The notes beneath the pieces were generated by a model that saw nothing but the letters and a program-made list of their open reading frames with translations, had not been told where the DNA came from and did not search any database. Both the position numbers and the translations under genes were made by a program. A stretch of 64,000 nt of DNA from CAWCJL01 sp963795775 (GTDB lineage: Bacteria > Acidobacteriota > Terriglobia > Terriglobales > Acidobacteriaceae), in assembly GCA_963795775.1 (NCBI GenBank), contig CAWCJL010000003.1, positions 496,001 through 560,000 of the forward strand. Direction: 5' to 3'. The stretch's first letter is position 1, and each line of letters begins with the position of its first letter. Below, piece after piece: positions 16,156 to 25,077 of this stretch.

Positions 16156-17556
16156 TTACTGCAGAACCCAGTGTTTGGCCGCCTCGGTGAGCGCGGCACT
16201 GTCCTTTTCGTTGCGGGCTTCCGTGTACACACGGACCACCGGCTCCGTCCCGGAAAGCCGATAGCATACCCACGAGCCGTCCTCAAAGATAAGCTTCAGA
16301 CCATCCGTGCGCACCACCTGCTGCACGTTTCTGCCGCCCAGCTCTTTTGGATCGGTCTTCACCTTTTCCATGAATGAACGTTTCACGTCGTCCGTCAAGC
16401 GAAAGTTCTCGCGCACCGGATAAAACGCACCATACTTGGTAAACAGTGCCTGCAATTGTTCGCCCAGCGTCTTGCCGCGGCGCGCAACCATCTCCGCCGT
16501 CAGAAGGCCGGCGATGATGCCGTCCTTCTCGGGTACGTGGCCGCGGATAGTGAGCCCGGCGCTCTCTTCTCCGCCGATAGCGATTGCGTCCTTCAGGATC
16601 AGCTCGCCGATGTACTTGAAGCCCACGGGCGTCTCGTGCAGCTCCACGCCCTGCTTGTCCGCAATGGCGTTGATCAGGTTCGTGGTCGCGACTGACTTGG
16701 CCACCCCGTTGCGCCAGCCGCGCGTCTCGATGAGGTAATCGAAGAGCAACGCGATGATGTAATTGGGCTGGATGTACCGGCCGTCCGCGTCCACGATGCC
16801 GAAGCGGTCGGCATCGCCGTCCGTCGCCAGCCCGAGGTTAGCGCCGGTTTCGCGCATCTTTTCGCGGCAGGTATCCAGCAGCTCGCCGTCCGGCTCTGGC
16901 GCGTGCCCGCCGAAGAGCACGTCGCGGTAATCGTGCACGGTCGCCACCTCGATGCCGTTCTCACGCAGCAGGTCCGAGGTGTAGCCGCGGGCCGCGCCCC
17001 AGAAGGGATCGAATACCAGTCTCAGCTTCGCCTTCCGGATCACGTCGAGCTCTACCAGCTCGCTCAGCCGCTTCAGGTAGTCCGGCTTCACATCGATCTC
17101 TTCCGTCTTGCCCAGGGGCTTGCCTTGGGCCACGGGGGCGTCGCCCAGCGCGCGAATATTCGCCTCGATCTGCTTGGTAACCTCGGGCAGGGCGGGCGCG
17201 CCGTCCGGGGTGGAGAACTTGATGCCGTTGTACTCCGGCGGATTGTGCGAGGCGGTGAAGTTGATCGCCCCCTGCGCTTTGCGCTCGCGCACCGCATAGG
17301 AGATGGCCGGCGTCGGAGCCGTGGCAGGAATCACCACGGGGGTGACGCCGTCCTGGGCCAGGAGGCGCGCGGCTTCATCCACGAAGACCTCTCCCATGAA
17401 GCGCGGATCGCGACCCACCAGCACCTTCGCGTTCGCGTTCTGGCTCGAAACATACTTCGCAATGCCGGTGACGGCGCGGCGGATGTTGGCGACGGTGAAC
17501 TCGTCGGCGACGATGGCTCGCCAGCCAGAGGTGCCAAATTTGATTTCGGTCGGCAT
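16156..17556 (-). CDS. Phosphoglucomutase/phosphomannomutase family protein
   Basis: A 466-residue alpha-D-phosphohexomutase that interconverts hexose 1- and 6-phosphates for envelope glycans. The start at 17556 (MPTEIKFGTSGWRAI) has AGGAGG 6 bases upstream; the longer frame upstream lacks family similarity. The catalytic phosphoserine is Ser103 in TASHNPPEYNG, the metal loop is DGDADRFG, the sugar-specificity loop is GGEESAG and the phosphate-binding loop is RLSGTEPVVRVY. GEESAG fits a phosphoglucomutase or dual-specificity PGM/PMM; a phosphoglucosamine mutase (GlmM) is unlikely. Confidence 0.88.
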   Translation of the reverse strand: MPTEIKFGTSGWRAIVADEFTVANIRRAVTGIAKYVSSQNANAKVLVGRDPRFMGEVFVDEAARLLAQDGVTPVVIPATAPTPAISYAVRERKAQGAINFTASHNPPEYNGIKFSTPDGAPALPEVTKQIEANIRALGDAPVAQGKPLGKTEEIDVKPDYLKRLSELVELDVIRKAKLRLVFDPFWGAARGYTSDLLRENGIEVATVHDYRDVLFGGHAPEPDGELLDTCREKMRETGANLGLATDGDADRFGIVDADGRYIQPNYIIALLFDYLIETRGWRNGVAKSVATTNLINAIADKQGVELHETPVGFKYIGELILKDAIAIGGEESAGLTIRGHVPEKDGIIAGLLTAEMVARRGKTLGEQLQALFTKYGAFYPVRENFRLTDDVKRSFMEKVKTDPKELGGRNVQQVVRTDGLKLIFEDGSWVCYRLSGTEPVVRVYTEARNEKDSAALTEAAKHWVLQ

Positions 17557-17662
17557 GCAGGGCCTCCTGTTTCGTTTGCTCGTTGGGGTGTCGCGACAGC
17601 CAAGCGCCGATTGTATGTCAAAGCAGCCTGCGCACACACGGGCTGCTGCATCTTTGGGGAGC

Positions 17663-18124
17663 ATGAGCCGCGTTCGCATCATCCTCACCACCACTGGCAG
17701 CCTCGAGGAGGCCCGGCGCATCGCCCGGCATCTGGTAGAAAACCGCCTCGCTGCCTGCGTCAACATCCTCGATCAGGTCCTCTCGGTTTACCGCTGGCAG
17801 GAAGCCGTGGAGGAAGCACAGGAGTTTCTGCTGCTGATCAAGACCACGGGCGAGCAGGTGGATGCCGTGCAGGGCGTCCTCGGCGAGCTGCACTCCTACG
17901 AACTGCCGGAGTTCCTCGTGCTCGCTCCGGAAGCGGCAGCGAGGCCTACCTGGGCTGGATCGAGCAGAGCGTCCGTCGCCCGGCATCGTAGCCCCGGCGT
18001 ATTTCCTGGCCGGGCATCCTGCGAAGGTACGTTTCGCAACGCACTGTGCTTCATCAGGGCGCGGCGTTCGGTGCGGCATCTTGGCGCGGCGTGTCTTTGT
18101 TATCCTGCAAAGTGGCATGGTTAG
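17663..18124 (+). CDS. cutA: CutA divalent-cation tolerance protein, C-terminus frameshifted
   Basis: A CutA-type trimeric alpha/beta protein, with the start (MSRVRIILTTTGS) preceded by GGGGAG. Residues 1-~92 follow the family: ARRIARHLVENRLAACVNI, VYRWQ and LHSYELPEFLVLAPE. The frame then departs: after APEA it reads AARPTWAGSS and runs on to 18124. The +1 frame at the same place reads GSEAYLGWIEQSVRR and stops at 17991, exactly the expected CutA C-terminus. Adding one G to gcggcagc near 17932-17939 restores it. The true gene is probably 17663-17991, ~109 aa; a real frameshift would leave an aberrant 153-aa product. Confidence 0.82.
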   Translation: MSRVRIILTTTGSLEEARRIARHLVENRLAACVNILDQVLSVYRWQEAVEEAQEFLLLIKTTGEQVDAVQGVLGELHSYELPEFLVLAPEAAARPTWAGSSRASVARHRSPGVFPGRASCEGTFRNALCFIRARRSVRHLGAACLCYPAKWHG

Positions 18125-18136
18125 AGCCTCTGTCGT

Positions 18137-18322
18137 ATGCGCCTGATGTTCGCGGTTCTGATTGCCAGCTTCTTCGCTCTCCTGTGGGCCGCGCTTTCCA
18201 TCGCGCGGCATATCCGCCGGCAGGAGAAGGCGCGGGCAGCGGCGGTACAGGAGGCGACCATCGCGACGCCAGCCGCAACGGAGCCGCCGGCGCACGAAAT
18301 TGAGGCAGCGGGCGGGCACTAA
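18137..18322 (+). CDS. Small single-helix membrane protein
   Basis: A 61-residue protein with one N-terminal membrane helix (LMFAVLIASFFALLWAALSI) followed by a basic, Ala/Glu-rich tail. It lies 35 bases before bioY on the same strand and may be co-transcribed with it. The composition resembles the small helper-type proteins often found beside transporters, but no family is recognised. Confidence 0.5.
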   Translation: MRLMFAVLIASFFALLWAALSIARHIRRQEKARAAAVQEATIATPAATEPPAHEIEAAGGH

Positions 18323-18357
18323 GAAGCACACCTTGCACCAGGTTTGAGGAGAGTCAC

Positions 18358-18966
18358 ATGGCAGAAGCAAGTCTGAAGCGGTTGACGCTGTCAGGAACCC
18401 CGGAGGGATCGAGCGCCCGGCCGTTGTGGAAGAACGCCGCCGTCCTCATCGGCGCGACGGCCCTGGTCGCCCTGAGCGCGCACATCTCCGTCCCGCTCGG
18501 CTTTACGCCAGTCCCGGTCACGCTGCAGCCCTTTGCCGTGCTGCTGCTAGGGCTGCTGCTGGCTCCGCGCACGGCCTTCGCAGCGCTGGTGCTCTATCTC
18601 ATCGAAGGCGCGAGCGGCCTGCCGGTCTTCAGTCCTCATGGGCCGGGCGGCCTGGCGCAGCTCTTCGGTCCCACTGGCGGATACCTGCTGGCGGCTCCGT
18701 TTGCGGCCGCTGCTGCGGGCGTCCTCTACTGCCGCGTGGGCCGCAGGCTCGCCGGTGCCCTGCTGGGTGCTGCAGTCGGCGACCTCATCCTGCTGGCGAC
18801 CGGGTTTCTCTGGCTGGCCGTGCTGGAGCACGCTTCCTTCACCGTTCTTCTGCACCAGGCCGTTCTTCCGTTCCTGGGCAGCGATGCACTGAAGGTGATC
18901 GCCGCCGCCGGGTGCGCACACGTTTTCCTCTCCCTGCGCAAACGCAGCGCGGAACGCGAACGCTAA
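18358..18966 (+). CDS. bioY: BioY biotin transporter substrate-binding subunit
   Basis: A 202-residue S-component of an ECF-type biotin transporter with about six membrane helices. The typical VPLGFTPVPVTLQPFAVLL segment, the YLIEGASGLPVF block and GPTGGYLLAAPFAAA, which shape the biotin pocket, are present. The ribosome binding site is GAGGAG. No bioM/bioN ATPase/T-component is adjacent, so it either works alone or with a shared energising module encoded elsewhere. No biotin-synthesis gene or obvious BirA operator was seen. Confidence 0.92.
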   Translation: MAEASLKRLTLSGTPEGSSARPLWKNAAVLIGATALVALSAHISVPLGFTPVPVTLQPFAVLLLGLLLAPRTAFAALVLYLIEGASGLPVFSPHGPGGLAQLFGPTGGYLLAAPFAAAAAGVLYCRVGRRLAGALLGAAVGDLILLATGFLWLAVLEHASFTVLLHQAVLPFLGSDALKVIAAAGCAHVFLSLRKRSAERER

Positions 18967-19012
18967 CTCATTTCCAGGCGAGACTGCCCCCTCGCCAGCC
19001 ACGCGGGGCAGC

Positions 19013-19915
19013 ATGGAAAGGAAAACCACCCGCGTGAGCAGTCCTTCTACCGCCCAGCCCACCGAAGCAAACCATCGGCAGACGCGCGAGATCTCCATCG
19101 CTCACAGCCCGGATTCTGACGACGCTTTCATGTTCTACGGGCTCGCCACCAACAAGGTGCGCGTGCCCGGCTTCAAGTTCACGCACACCCTCACCGATAT
19201 CGAGACGCTGAACCATAAGGCGATCAACGAAGCCTTTTATGACGTGACCGCCGTCTCCTTCCACGCCTATCCCTACATGCAGGACAACTACGCCCTGATG
19301 GCCTGTGGCGGCAGCGTGGGCGAGGGCTACGGGCCGATGATCGTGTCCACCCACCGTGTTTCGCTTGAGGAAGTGCGCAAGCTGCGCATCGCCATCCCCG
19401 GCACGCTGACCACGGCTTACCTCACACTGCGGCTTTTCGCTCCGGAAATTGAAACTGCGACGGTTCCGTTTGATCAGATCATCCCCGAGGTGCTGGCCGG
19501 CAACTACGATGCGGGTCTCATCATTCACGAGGGCCAGCTCACGTATGCCACGCAGGGATTGTCGAAGATCCTCGACCTGGGGCAGTGGTGGCGCGAACAG
19601 ACCGGCCTACCTCTTCCGCTGGGCGGCAATGCCATCCGCCGCAGCTTGGGCGACGAGACCATGCACATCGTGACGCAGGCACTGCGCGAAAGCATCCAGC
19701 ATGGGCTTGACCACCGCGAGGAAGCGCTCTCCTATGCCATGCAGTTCGCCCGCGACCTGGACACGCGTATGGCCAACCGCTTCGTCAGCATGTATGTCAA
19801 CGAGCGCACGCTGAGTTATGGCGAAGACGGCCGGGAGGCCATCCGCAAGCTGCTGGAGATGGGCCACGACCGCGGCATCATTCCTCACCCGGTCAAGGTG
19901 GACTTTATCGAGTAG
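19013..19915 (+). CDS. mqnD: 1,4-dihydroxy-6-naphthoate synthase MqnD (futalosine pathway)
   Basis: A 300-residue protein of the MqnA/MqnD family, which has a periplasmic-binding-protein fold. The call is MqnD: HSPDSDDAFMFYGL near the N-terminus and the catalytic-type His in DAGLIIHEGQLTY, then TGLPLPLGGNAIRR. MqnD converts cyclic de-hypoxanthine futalosine to dihydroxynaphthoate. mqnE of the same pathway is ~13 kb away on the other strand. The ATG at 19013 has poor context; a GTG at 19034 is an in-frame alternative. The confusable alternative is MqnA; the IIHE motif favours MqnD. Confidence 0.82.
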   Translation: MERKTTRVSSPSTAQPTEANHRQTREISIAHSPDSDDAFMFYGLATNKVRVPGFKFTHTLTDIETLNHKAINEAFYDVTAVSFHAYPYMQDNYALMACGGSVGEGYGPMIVSTHRVSLEEVRKLRIAIPGTLTTAYLTLRLFAPEIETATVPFDQIIPEVLAGNYDAGLIIHEGQLTYATQGLSKILDLGQWWREQTGLPLPLGGNAIRRSLGDETMHIVTQALRESIQHGLDHREEALSYAMQFARDLDTRMANRFVSMYVNERTLSYGEDGREAIRKLLEMGHDRGIIPHPVKVDFIE

Positions 19916-19935
19916 CTTGCCGCAGCATCACTGAG

Positions 19936-19970
19936 AAAGGGCGCCTGCAACCGGCGCCCTTTTTCTTTTG
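19936..19970 (+). terminator. Intrinsic terminator after mqnD
   Basis: The stem GGGCGCC (19939-19945)/GGCGCCC (19953-19959) has a seven-base loop and is followed by TTTTTCTTTT. It lies 24 bases past the mqnD stop. Confidence 0.9.
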
Positions 19971-20197
19971 CGTCGCCTGCAGACCTCCGTGCGCGCCGGC
20001 CTGCGGCTGTCAAAAAATTGAGCGAGGCGGCCGGCCCACCCTCGCGATCCGCTTCAGATATCAGCCCACTTTCGTTTTGCGCATATCGCGTCAGCGGCAT
20101 CGCGTTTGCGATTGCAAGTTCCTCTCCCCTGCCCTAAGATCGCGGCAGCAATCTGCGGCCCTACCTAGCAACCTTTCCCCCAGAAAGCGTTGGTCCC

Positions 20198-23164
20198 ATG
20201 CGAACCCTCCGTCGCCTTTCGTCGGTCGCGGCCTTGTGTGCGTCTCTCGTCTACGTATCTGGGGTTTGGGCCCAGAACACTCCATCGACTGCAGCGAATA
20301 CTGCCCCAGCCAGCCACGCCGTTTCTTTTGGCCGCACCGCACACGCATCTGCACCCGCGCACGTTGACCCCGGAGCCAGACAGATTGCGCTTCCCCAACT
20401 CAGCGACGGCTTGGGGTGGAAGCAGCCGATGTATGCCTCGACCATCCAGACCGGCGATATCGACGGGGATGGGCAAAGCGAAGTGCTGGCACGCTGGATC
20501 GACGGACTGAACATCTATCGCTTTGAGAACGGAACCCTGCTTCGTCACTCGCGTATCACGGCGCTCAGCGACAACGGGGGCTTCTATCGGCCGTCGTGGT
20601 ATTCCACCATCCGCAGTGGCGTGCTCGACCGCGGGCTGGGCCACGCGGATGTGATTGCGCGCAAGTACGATGGTATCCACGTTTTCCGCTATGACCGGCA
20701 AAAGAAGACCTGGCGGGAGATCGGCACCCACGTTTCTGCCCGGCCATTTGCCGATACCGATGCGGACGGCACCAACTGGACAAAGGCGCAGCACTATATG
20801 ACCATCCGGCTCGCTGATCTGACCGGCGATGGCGTCGCAGAACTTGTCGGGCGCGGACGCAATGGGTTGCAGGTCTGGCGCTGGAATCCCGCAAATGAAA
20901 GCTGGGCGCAGTTATCGGCCGGCGGTGAACTGAGCGACGAGCAGGGATATGGTGCGGAGCCGTACTACTACTCGCTCCAGCTCATCGATGTGGACCAGGA
21001 TGGCGGCGCCGAACTGCTTGCGCGGAGCCCGGAAGGTGTTCAGACCCTGCAGTGGAATGGCAAGGAATGGAAGAAGATCAGCGCCACTGGCCCGTTCGGA
21101 GATAGCGCCGGCTTTCTCGCAGGTAAGCGCTATAAGTCGGTGCGGGCTTCCGTGGACGGCGCCGGACGCGCCTGGCTCTACGGCCTCGCGGTCGGTAGCG
21201 ACGGTGACGGCACGGGCGAAATCCAGGTCCATCGTTGGAAGAAAGATCATTGGGTGTTTGCCCGGACGCTTCGCCTGCCCGGCTACGGGTGGGATCGCGA
21301 GAGCCAGTTCTCCACCCTGATGGCGGCGGATCTCCAGGGCGATGCGCAGCCGGAGTTTATCGTGCGCGGGCCGCATGGCCTGCACGCCTTTACATTGGCC
21401 GGGCGCTCACTGCCGATGCAGTTCACTTCCTTCACGGATGCGCAAGGCTGGAACCTGGCCGAACAATACGGCACATTGAAAACCGCGAAGGCGAGAATCG
21501 CAGAGAACGGCGACACCCGTCTGCGGACGGTCGTGCTTGGGCGAGGCGCTAAGGGATTGGAAGCTTACAAATTCGGTAGTCGTTGGACGTCTGCCGGTGA
21601 ATCGAGCTTCCCCCAGTACTGCACGAACTTCATCACTGACTCAAGTCCGCAATGTCTTGCCTATAAGGCGATCAGTACATCCATCTTTGCGGGAAATCCG
21701 GACATTCGCTCCATGTATACGCAGGTCGGGTATCACCAGGCAGACTGGAATACGTACCGCAACACAGTCAGACATATGGCGAACCCGATCGGTGCGAATA
21801 ATCAGGCGATCTGGGTGACGGTGCAGAACGAGATGCAGCAGGAACTGGGCGATGTCTCGACCGTTCGGGGCTGGTTCGACAACGACTACGCCGTTTTGAA
21901 CGACAGTTACAACCGATCTGGCAACTTACTGAACCAAGCCATAGGTCAGGTAGATTTCGCGACCAGCAAGACCGTTGCTGCGAAATGGCTCTCCTTCGGG
22001 GGGGATATTGCATCAGGCATAGCAGGATTTCTGCCCGAAGGCGGTGCAGGCGTTAGCCTGATCATCACGATTTTCGCCGATACCTATAACGTCGCCACGG
22101 GATCAAGAGGGAATATCAACGAAGCAATCACGCAAATCTATACCGATCTGAACAATCAGAAGACCGACCTGAACAACTCGAACGGGACCGTTCAGACCGG
22201 TTATCTGACGAATTATTCAAAGCTGCAGCAGATCGGACAAGACCACCTCACCGGGGGTTATGACTGGGCGCATGCTACTCTCGACGATATTTCAGCCGCG
22301 AAAAACGGGGCTGCTCATGGCATGATGCTCAGCTTTTACCGCACCTTGCTTCCCTACAAGTGGTATGTATACTGGTGCCGGAATACCATAGGTTACTCAC
22401 CCGACTGCGGGTCGGATCGCACGCCTGACAAATATGACTGTGTGTACGTCAACCCTAACTACAACGGCTATACTTCGGAGGCTTATATCTATGCCGGGGC
22501 CTTCTATTCCGTGAATTGGCCTCTTCTCGGCCAGGTTACAGGACCCTTCGTGAATGGGTCCGGGAATCTGAATGCCATCTGGTACATGATGTTGCTGGGG
22601 AGCGATCTTGGCTGGGACCTGCCGCAGTACGGATACATCAATAGTTTCCCTCCACAGACGACCGCAGACCCTCACCTCTCCTATAGCAACCTGGTGTATG
22701 GATACAACGGGCAAAAGAGTGACGGATGCAACGGGAATGGCTCCACCACCGGAATCCAGGGTGGAAATCAGACGCTGTCGCAACGGCTCAACATTGCACA
22801 ACAAAATGGCCGGCGTATAACAGGAGGCGAGGCACCCGGACTCCTCAGAGAAATCCAGGTGCTAAAGGGAGATGCGGAAGCTGCATCTCCGGACCAGGAC
22901 CTGGAAATCACGCTGACCTCCCCGTTGCTTGAAGCCACCAAACTCGTCGGACGCGCGAAACCATCGCTCGCCCCCGGCGTCGAAGGGTCATATTCAGCAA
23001 CCACTTCAACACACCTGACGGAAGAATTCATTCGGCGCATCCAGGCGCACACCAGCCAGCTTGGAAATACGCAGGCACGGCATCTCGCTGCGGAAGCGTA
23101 CTGCGTGATTGCCGAGTTAGAAGGACAGACCCCGGCAGGTGGAGGCTGCCATGTTCAGGACTGA
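20198..23164 (+). CDS. Secreted FG-GAP repeat protein with unassigned C-terminal domain
   Basis: A 988-residue exported protein with a signal peptide (LSSVAALCASLVYVSGVWAQ). Residues ~70-470 form FG-GAP/VCBS-like repeats with Ca-binding loops (DIDGDGQSEVL, DLTGDGVAELVG, DVDQDGGAELLA, DLQGDAQPEFIV), as in PQQ/integrin-type propellers and lectins. Residues ~490-860 are unlike any domain I recognise: Cys- and aromatic-rich, with a Gly/Ala-rich hydrophobic stretch (DIASGIAGFLPEGGAGVSLI) followed by a helical NQKTDLNNSNGT segment. It ends with a short helical tail. The layout of a sugar-binding propeller plus a potentially membrane-active module could be an exotoxin or a surface hydrolase; this is speculation. 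It has its own terminator. Confidence 0.7.
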   Translation: MRTLRRLSSVAALCASLVYVSGVWAQNTPSTAANTAPASHAVSFGRTAHASAPAHVDPGARQIALPQLSDGLGWKQPMYASTIQTGDIDGDGQSEVLARWIDGLNIYRFENGTLLRHSRITALSDNGGFYRPSWYSTIRSGVLDRGLGHADVIARKYDGIHVFRYDRQKKTWREIGTHVSARPFADTDADGTNWTKAQHYMTIRLADLTGDGVAELVGRGRNGLQVWRWNPANESWAQLSAGGELSDEQGYGAEPYYYSLQLIDVDQDGGAELLARSPEGVQTLQWNGKEWKKISATGPFGDSAGFLAGKRYKSVRASVDGAGRAWLYGLAVGSDGDGTGEIQVHRWKKDHWVFARTLRLPGYGWDRESQFSTLMAADLQGDAQPEFIVRGPHGLHAFTLAGRSLPMQFTSFTDAQGWNLAEQYGTLKTAKARIAENGDTRLRTVVLGRGAKGLEAYKFGSRWTSAGESSFPQYCTNFITDSSPQCLAYKAISTSIFAGNPDIRSMYTQVGYHQADWNTYRNTVRHMANPIGANNQAIWVTVQNEMQQELGDVSTVRGWFDNDYAVLNDSYNRSGNLLNQAIGQVDFATSKTVAAKWLSFGGDIASGIAGFLPEGGAGVSLIITIFADTYNVATGSRGNINEAITQIYTDLNNQKTDLNNSNGTVQTGYLTNYSKLQQIGQDHLTGGYDWAHATLDDISAAKNGAAHGMMLSFYRTLLPYKWYVYWCRNTIGYSPDCGSDRTPDKYDCVYVNPNYNGYTSEAYIYAGAFYSVNWPLLGQVTGPFVNGSGNLNAIWYMMLLGSDLGWDLPQYGYINSFPPQTTADPHLSYSNLVYGYNGQKSDGCNGNGSTTGIQGGNQTLSQRLNIAQQNGRRITGGEAPGLLREIQVLKGDAEAASPDQDLEITLTSPLLEATKLVGRAKPSLAPGVEGSYSATTSTHLTEEFIRRIQAHTSQLGNTQARHLAAEAYCVIAELEGQTPAGGGCHVQD

Positions 23165-23183
23165 TCAAGACGTTCAGGTTCGC

Positions 23184-23217
23184 GAAGGCGGGACTTCCAT
23201 CCCGCCTTCTTTATTTC
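23184..23217 (+). terminator. Intrinsic terminator after the 988-aa FG-GAP gene
   Basis: A perfect 9-bp stem GAAGGCGGG (23184-23192)/CCCGCCTTC (23201-23209) is followed by TTTATTT. Confidence 0.88.
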
Positions 23218-23279
23218 AGCAGCACGGCTCAGGTGAATTCTTAGCGTAGCCTCCGCAGCGCGGCACCGCGGGCGGCTCC

Positions 23280-23507
23280 TCATCGTTCCATCCACTCCCG
23301 ATGCAGATCATCCTGCACATACTGCACGGCGCGCTGCGATTCCGCGATGCGCAACCTGGAAATCTGGATACGTTTCCGGGCTTCGGACACCATGCATGAC
23401 GTCTTCGGAAGGGAGTCGCCTGCAGGCAGCGCTTCTTCGGCGGGATCCCTGGAAAATGCCTCGTCAGCGAAGTCCTCTTCGCCGCTGTTCAAAAGCGCTT
23501 GCCTCAT
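23280..23507 (-). CDS. Small acidic protein translationally coupled to a receiver-like protein
   Basis: A 75-residue hydrophilic protein (MRQALLNSGEEDFADEAF...) with an acidic first half and a basic, probably helical second half (SEARKRIQISRLRIAESQRAVQYVQ). Its ATG (23505-23507) overlaps the TGA of the upstream gene as ATGA, which implies translational coupling. The family is unknown. The tight coupling suggests it acts with the receiver-like protein. Confidence 0.55.
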   Translation of the reverse strand: MRQALLNSGEEDFADEAFSRDPAEEALPAGDSLPKTSCMVSEARKRIQISRLRIAESQRAVQYVQDDLHREWMER

Positions 23508-23920
23508 CGCAGACACCGCCGAACCGCGGCCAGCAACCGATCCGGGCCGTAATCGAAGTGCAGCTCTTCATCGAACAGCCCCGGCTTGAACTGCACCCAG
23601 AAACCAGAGACCAGGACAACGAGCTTCGTCTCCGGGTACTCCCGGCGGACCAGGGTGGCCAACGCCTCCTGCTCGTCGAGACGAAGAGTATGGCCCACCA
23701 CCACCAGCGCATACGCGGAGTTCGCCAAAAGCAAGCGCGCCTCATCCGGAGCAGCTGAGCGGACCGCACAACCCGCCAGGCGCAACACCAGCTCCCGGTA
23801 GCCAAGCAGCTCCAGGTCATTGCCGATCGAGAGCACAGCGGGAAGCGCGCCGCGCATAGGCCCTGCTCCTGGCAGAGGGAGCCTCCATGTGAGATGACTG
23901 ACGGAATGCGCGATGTTCAT
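23504..23920 (-). CDS. Degenerate receiver-domain-like protein
   Basis: A 138-residue protein with the alpha/beta rhythm of a CheY-like receiver: strand PAVLSIGND, helix ELLGYRELVLRLAG, strand YALVVVGHTL in place of the phospho-acceptor strand, helix DEQEALATLVRREYP and strand KLVVLVSG. The usual acidic pair is reduced (SIGND) and Gly/His stand where the phosphorylated Asp is expected, so it is probably not phosphorylated conventionally. The ribosome binding site is GAGGA. It forms a coupled pair with the following 75-aa ORF. Confidence 0.6.
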   Translation of the reverse strand: MNIAHSVSHLTWRLPLPGAGPMRGALPAVLSIGNDLELLGYRELVLRLAGCAVRSAAPDEARLLLANSAYALVVVGHTLRLDEQEALATLVRREYPETKLVVLVSGFWVQFKPGLFDEELHFDYGPDRLLAAVRRCLR

Positions 23921-24074
23921 GAACAGTCCTCAGGGCGATAGAAAGCCGCAAGACCATTCTCTATAAGCAACTGTGTTGGCATCCGTCTGATGCCGAACAT
24001 AACGCCGCGATCGGCCCAAAAACGCCTGCGCCGGCGAGAGTGGCCCATTCTTTTCTCGCTGCTGCAGAGTCCTC

Positions 24075-24785
24075 CTAGAAGGCCGCCGCATCGAGCTTGG
24101 GGTAAGCCTCAAGGTAATCACGGATCACGCCGTAGCACTCGCACGTGCGCTTTTCCAGCCCCTCCCGGTCGATCACGCGCAGCTTGCCCCGGTTGTAATC
24201 GATCAGCCCTAGCCGCTGCAGTGTTTCCGCCGCCAGGCTTACCGTGGGGCGTCCCGTGCCCAGCATGTCGGCCAGGAACTCCTGCTTGAGGGGCAGCACG
24301 TCCGTCTCCAGGCGGTCGGAGCACATCAGGATCCACCGCGAGAGGCGCTGCACCGCATCGTGGCGGGCATTGCATCCCGCCGACTGCGCCGTCTGCAGGA
24401 GTTGCGCCTGCATATAGCGCAGCACAAACGCGTGAAATTGCTCGTGCCGGGAAAATTCCTTGCTGGCCACCGGCACGCGTGACGTGTAACCGTGCCCTTC
24501 CGCCTGCATATAGACGCGGTTCAGGCTGCGCTTGATCCCGATCAGCGAGGAAGCTCCCATGACGGACTCGCACCCGAACATCCCGACCTCTACCTGGAAG
24601 CCGTCCTGGAAGGTCGTCGTCATGGAGCCGATACCGTCCTCGATGAAAAAGATGAGCCGAATCTCCTCATCCGGCTCTTCGATCGCGCGCCCTACCTCCA
24701 GGTCGATGTGTTGGAGTTGCAGGCGCTCGATCGACTCTGGCTCAAGCCGCTGGAGGATCTTGTTGCTGAACAAAGCTACTGTCAT
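24075..24785 (-). CDS. Crp/Fnr-family transcriptional regulator
   Basis: A 236-residue regulator, start 24785 (MTVALFSNKIL) with AAAAGGAT upstream. The N-terminal cNMP-binding-type beta-roll (residues ~15-130) contains EVGMFGCESVMGASSLIG but lacks the RSATV-type phosphate cassette of cAMP-binding proteins, so the ligand is unknown. The C-terminal winged helix includes LKQEFLADMLGTGRPTVSLAAETLQRLGLI, a standard Crp recognition helix region. No Fnr-type Cys cluster is visible. It reads divergently from the following small ORF, so it may control that shared promoter region. Confidence 0.82.
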   Translation of the reverse strand: MTVALFSNKILQRLEPESIERLQLQHIDLEVGRAIEEPDEEIRLIFFIEDGIGSMTTTFQDGFQVEVGMFGCESVMGASSLIGIKRSLNRVYMQAEGHGYTSRVPVASKEFSRHEQFHAFVLRYMQAQLLQTAQSAGCNARHDAVQRLSRWILMCSDRLETDVLPLKQEFLADMLGTGRPTVSLAAETLQRLGLIDYNRGKLRVIDREGLEKRTCECYGVIRDYLEAYPKLDAAAF

Positions 24786-24906
24786 CGCAATCCTTTTCAG
24801 ATGAGAGAAGAACGAAGCCTTACCAACGCATGAGTCTAACGCCGCGCTGAAAATGGCGGTCAACGATTTTGTTACTCTTCGCAAAGCATCCTACAGGCTG
24901 GACACA

Positions 24907-25074
24907 ATGAAACCCACTCCAGAGATTCGCATCAGCGGCCGGGTCGAATCCCTGGACGACAAGATCGTGGTCAAATTCTCCGATGGCAGCGTAGCGGTCT
25001 TCGACGCCAGCTTCCTGTATCAGCACCGGACGGAAAGCCCCAACCGCGTGCTCGCCCGGAGCGACCCGGAATAA
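24907..25074 (+). CDS. Small beta-rich hypothetical protein
   Basis: A 55-residue protein (MKPTPEIRISGRV...) with a KIVVKFSDGSVAVFDASFLY core that suggests a small beta barrel. It is divergent from the Crp-type gene and ends 3 bases before the stop of the convergent phosphoesterase gene. An in-frame ATG at 24853 would give 73 residues, but the shorter start begins at the conserved-looking core. No function is recognised. Confidence 0.5.
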   Translation: MKPTPEIRISGRVESLDDKIVVKFSDGSVAVFDASFLYQHRTESPNRVLARSDPE

Positions 25075-25077
25075 CCT

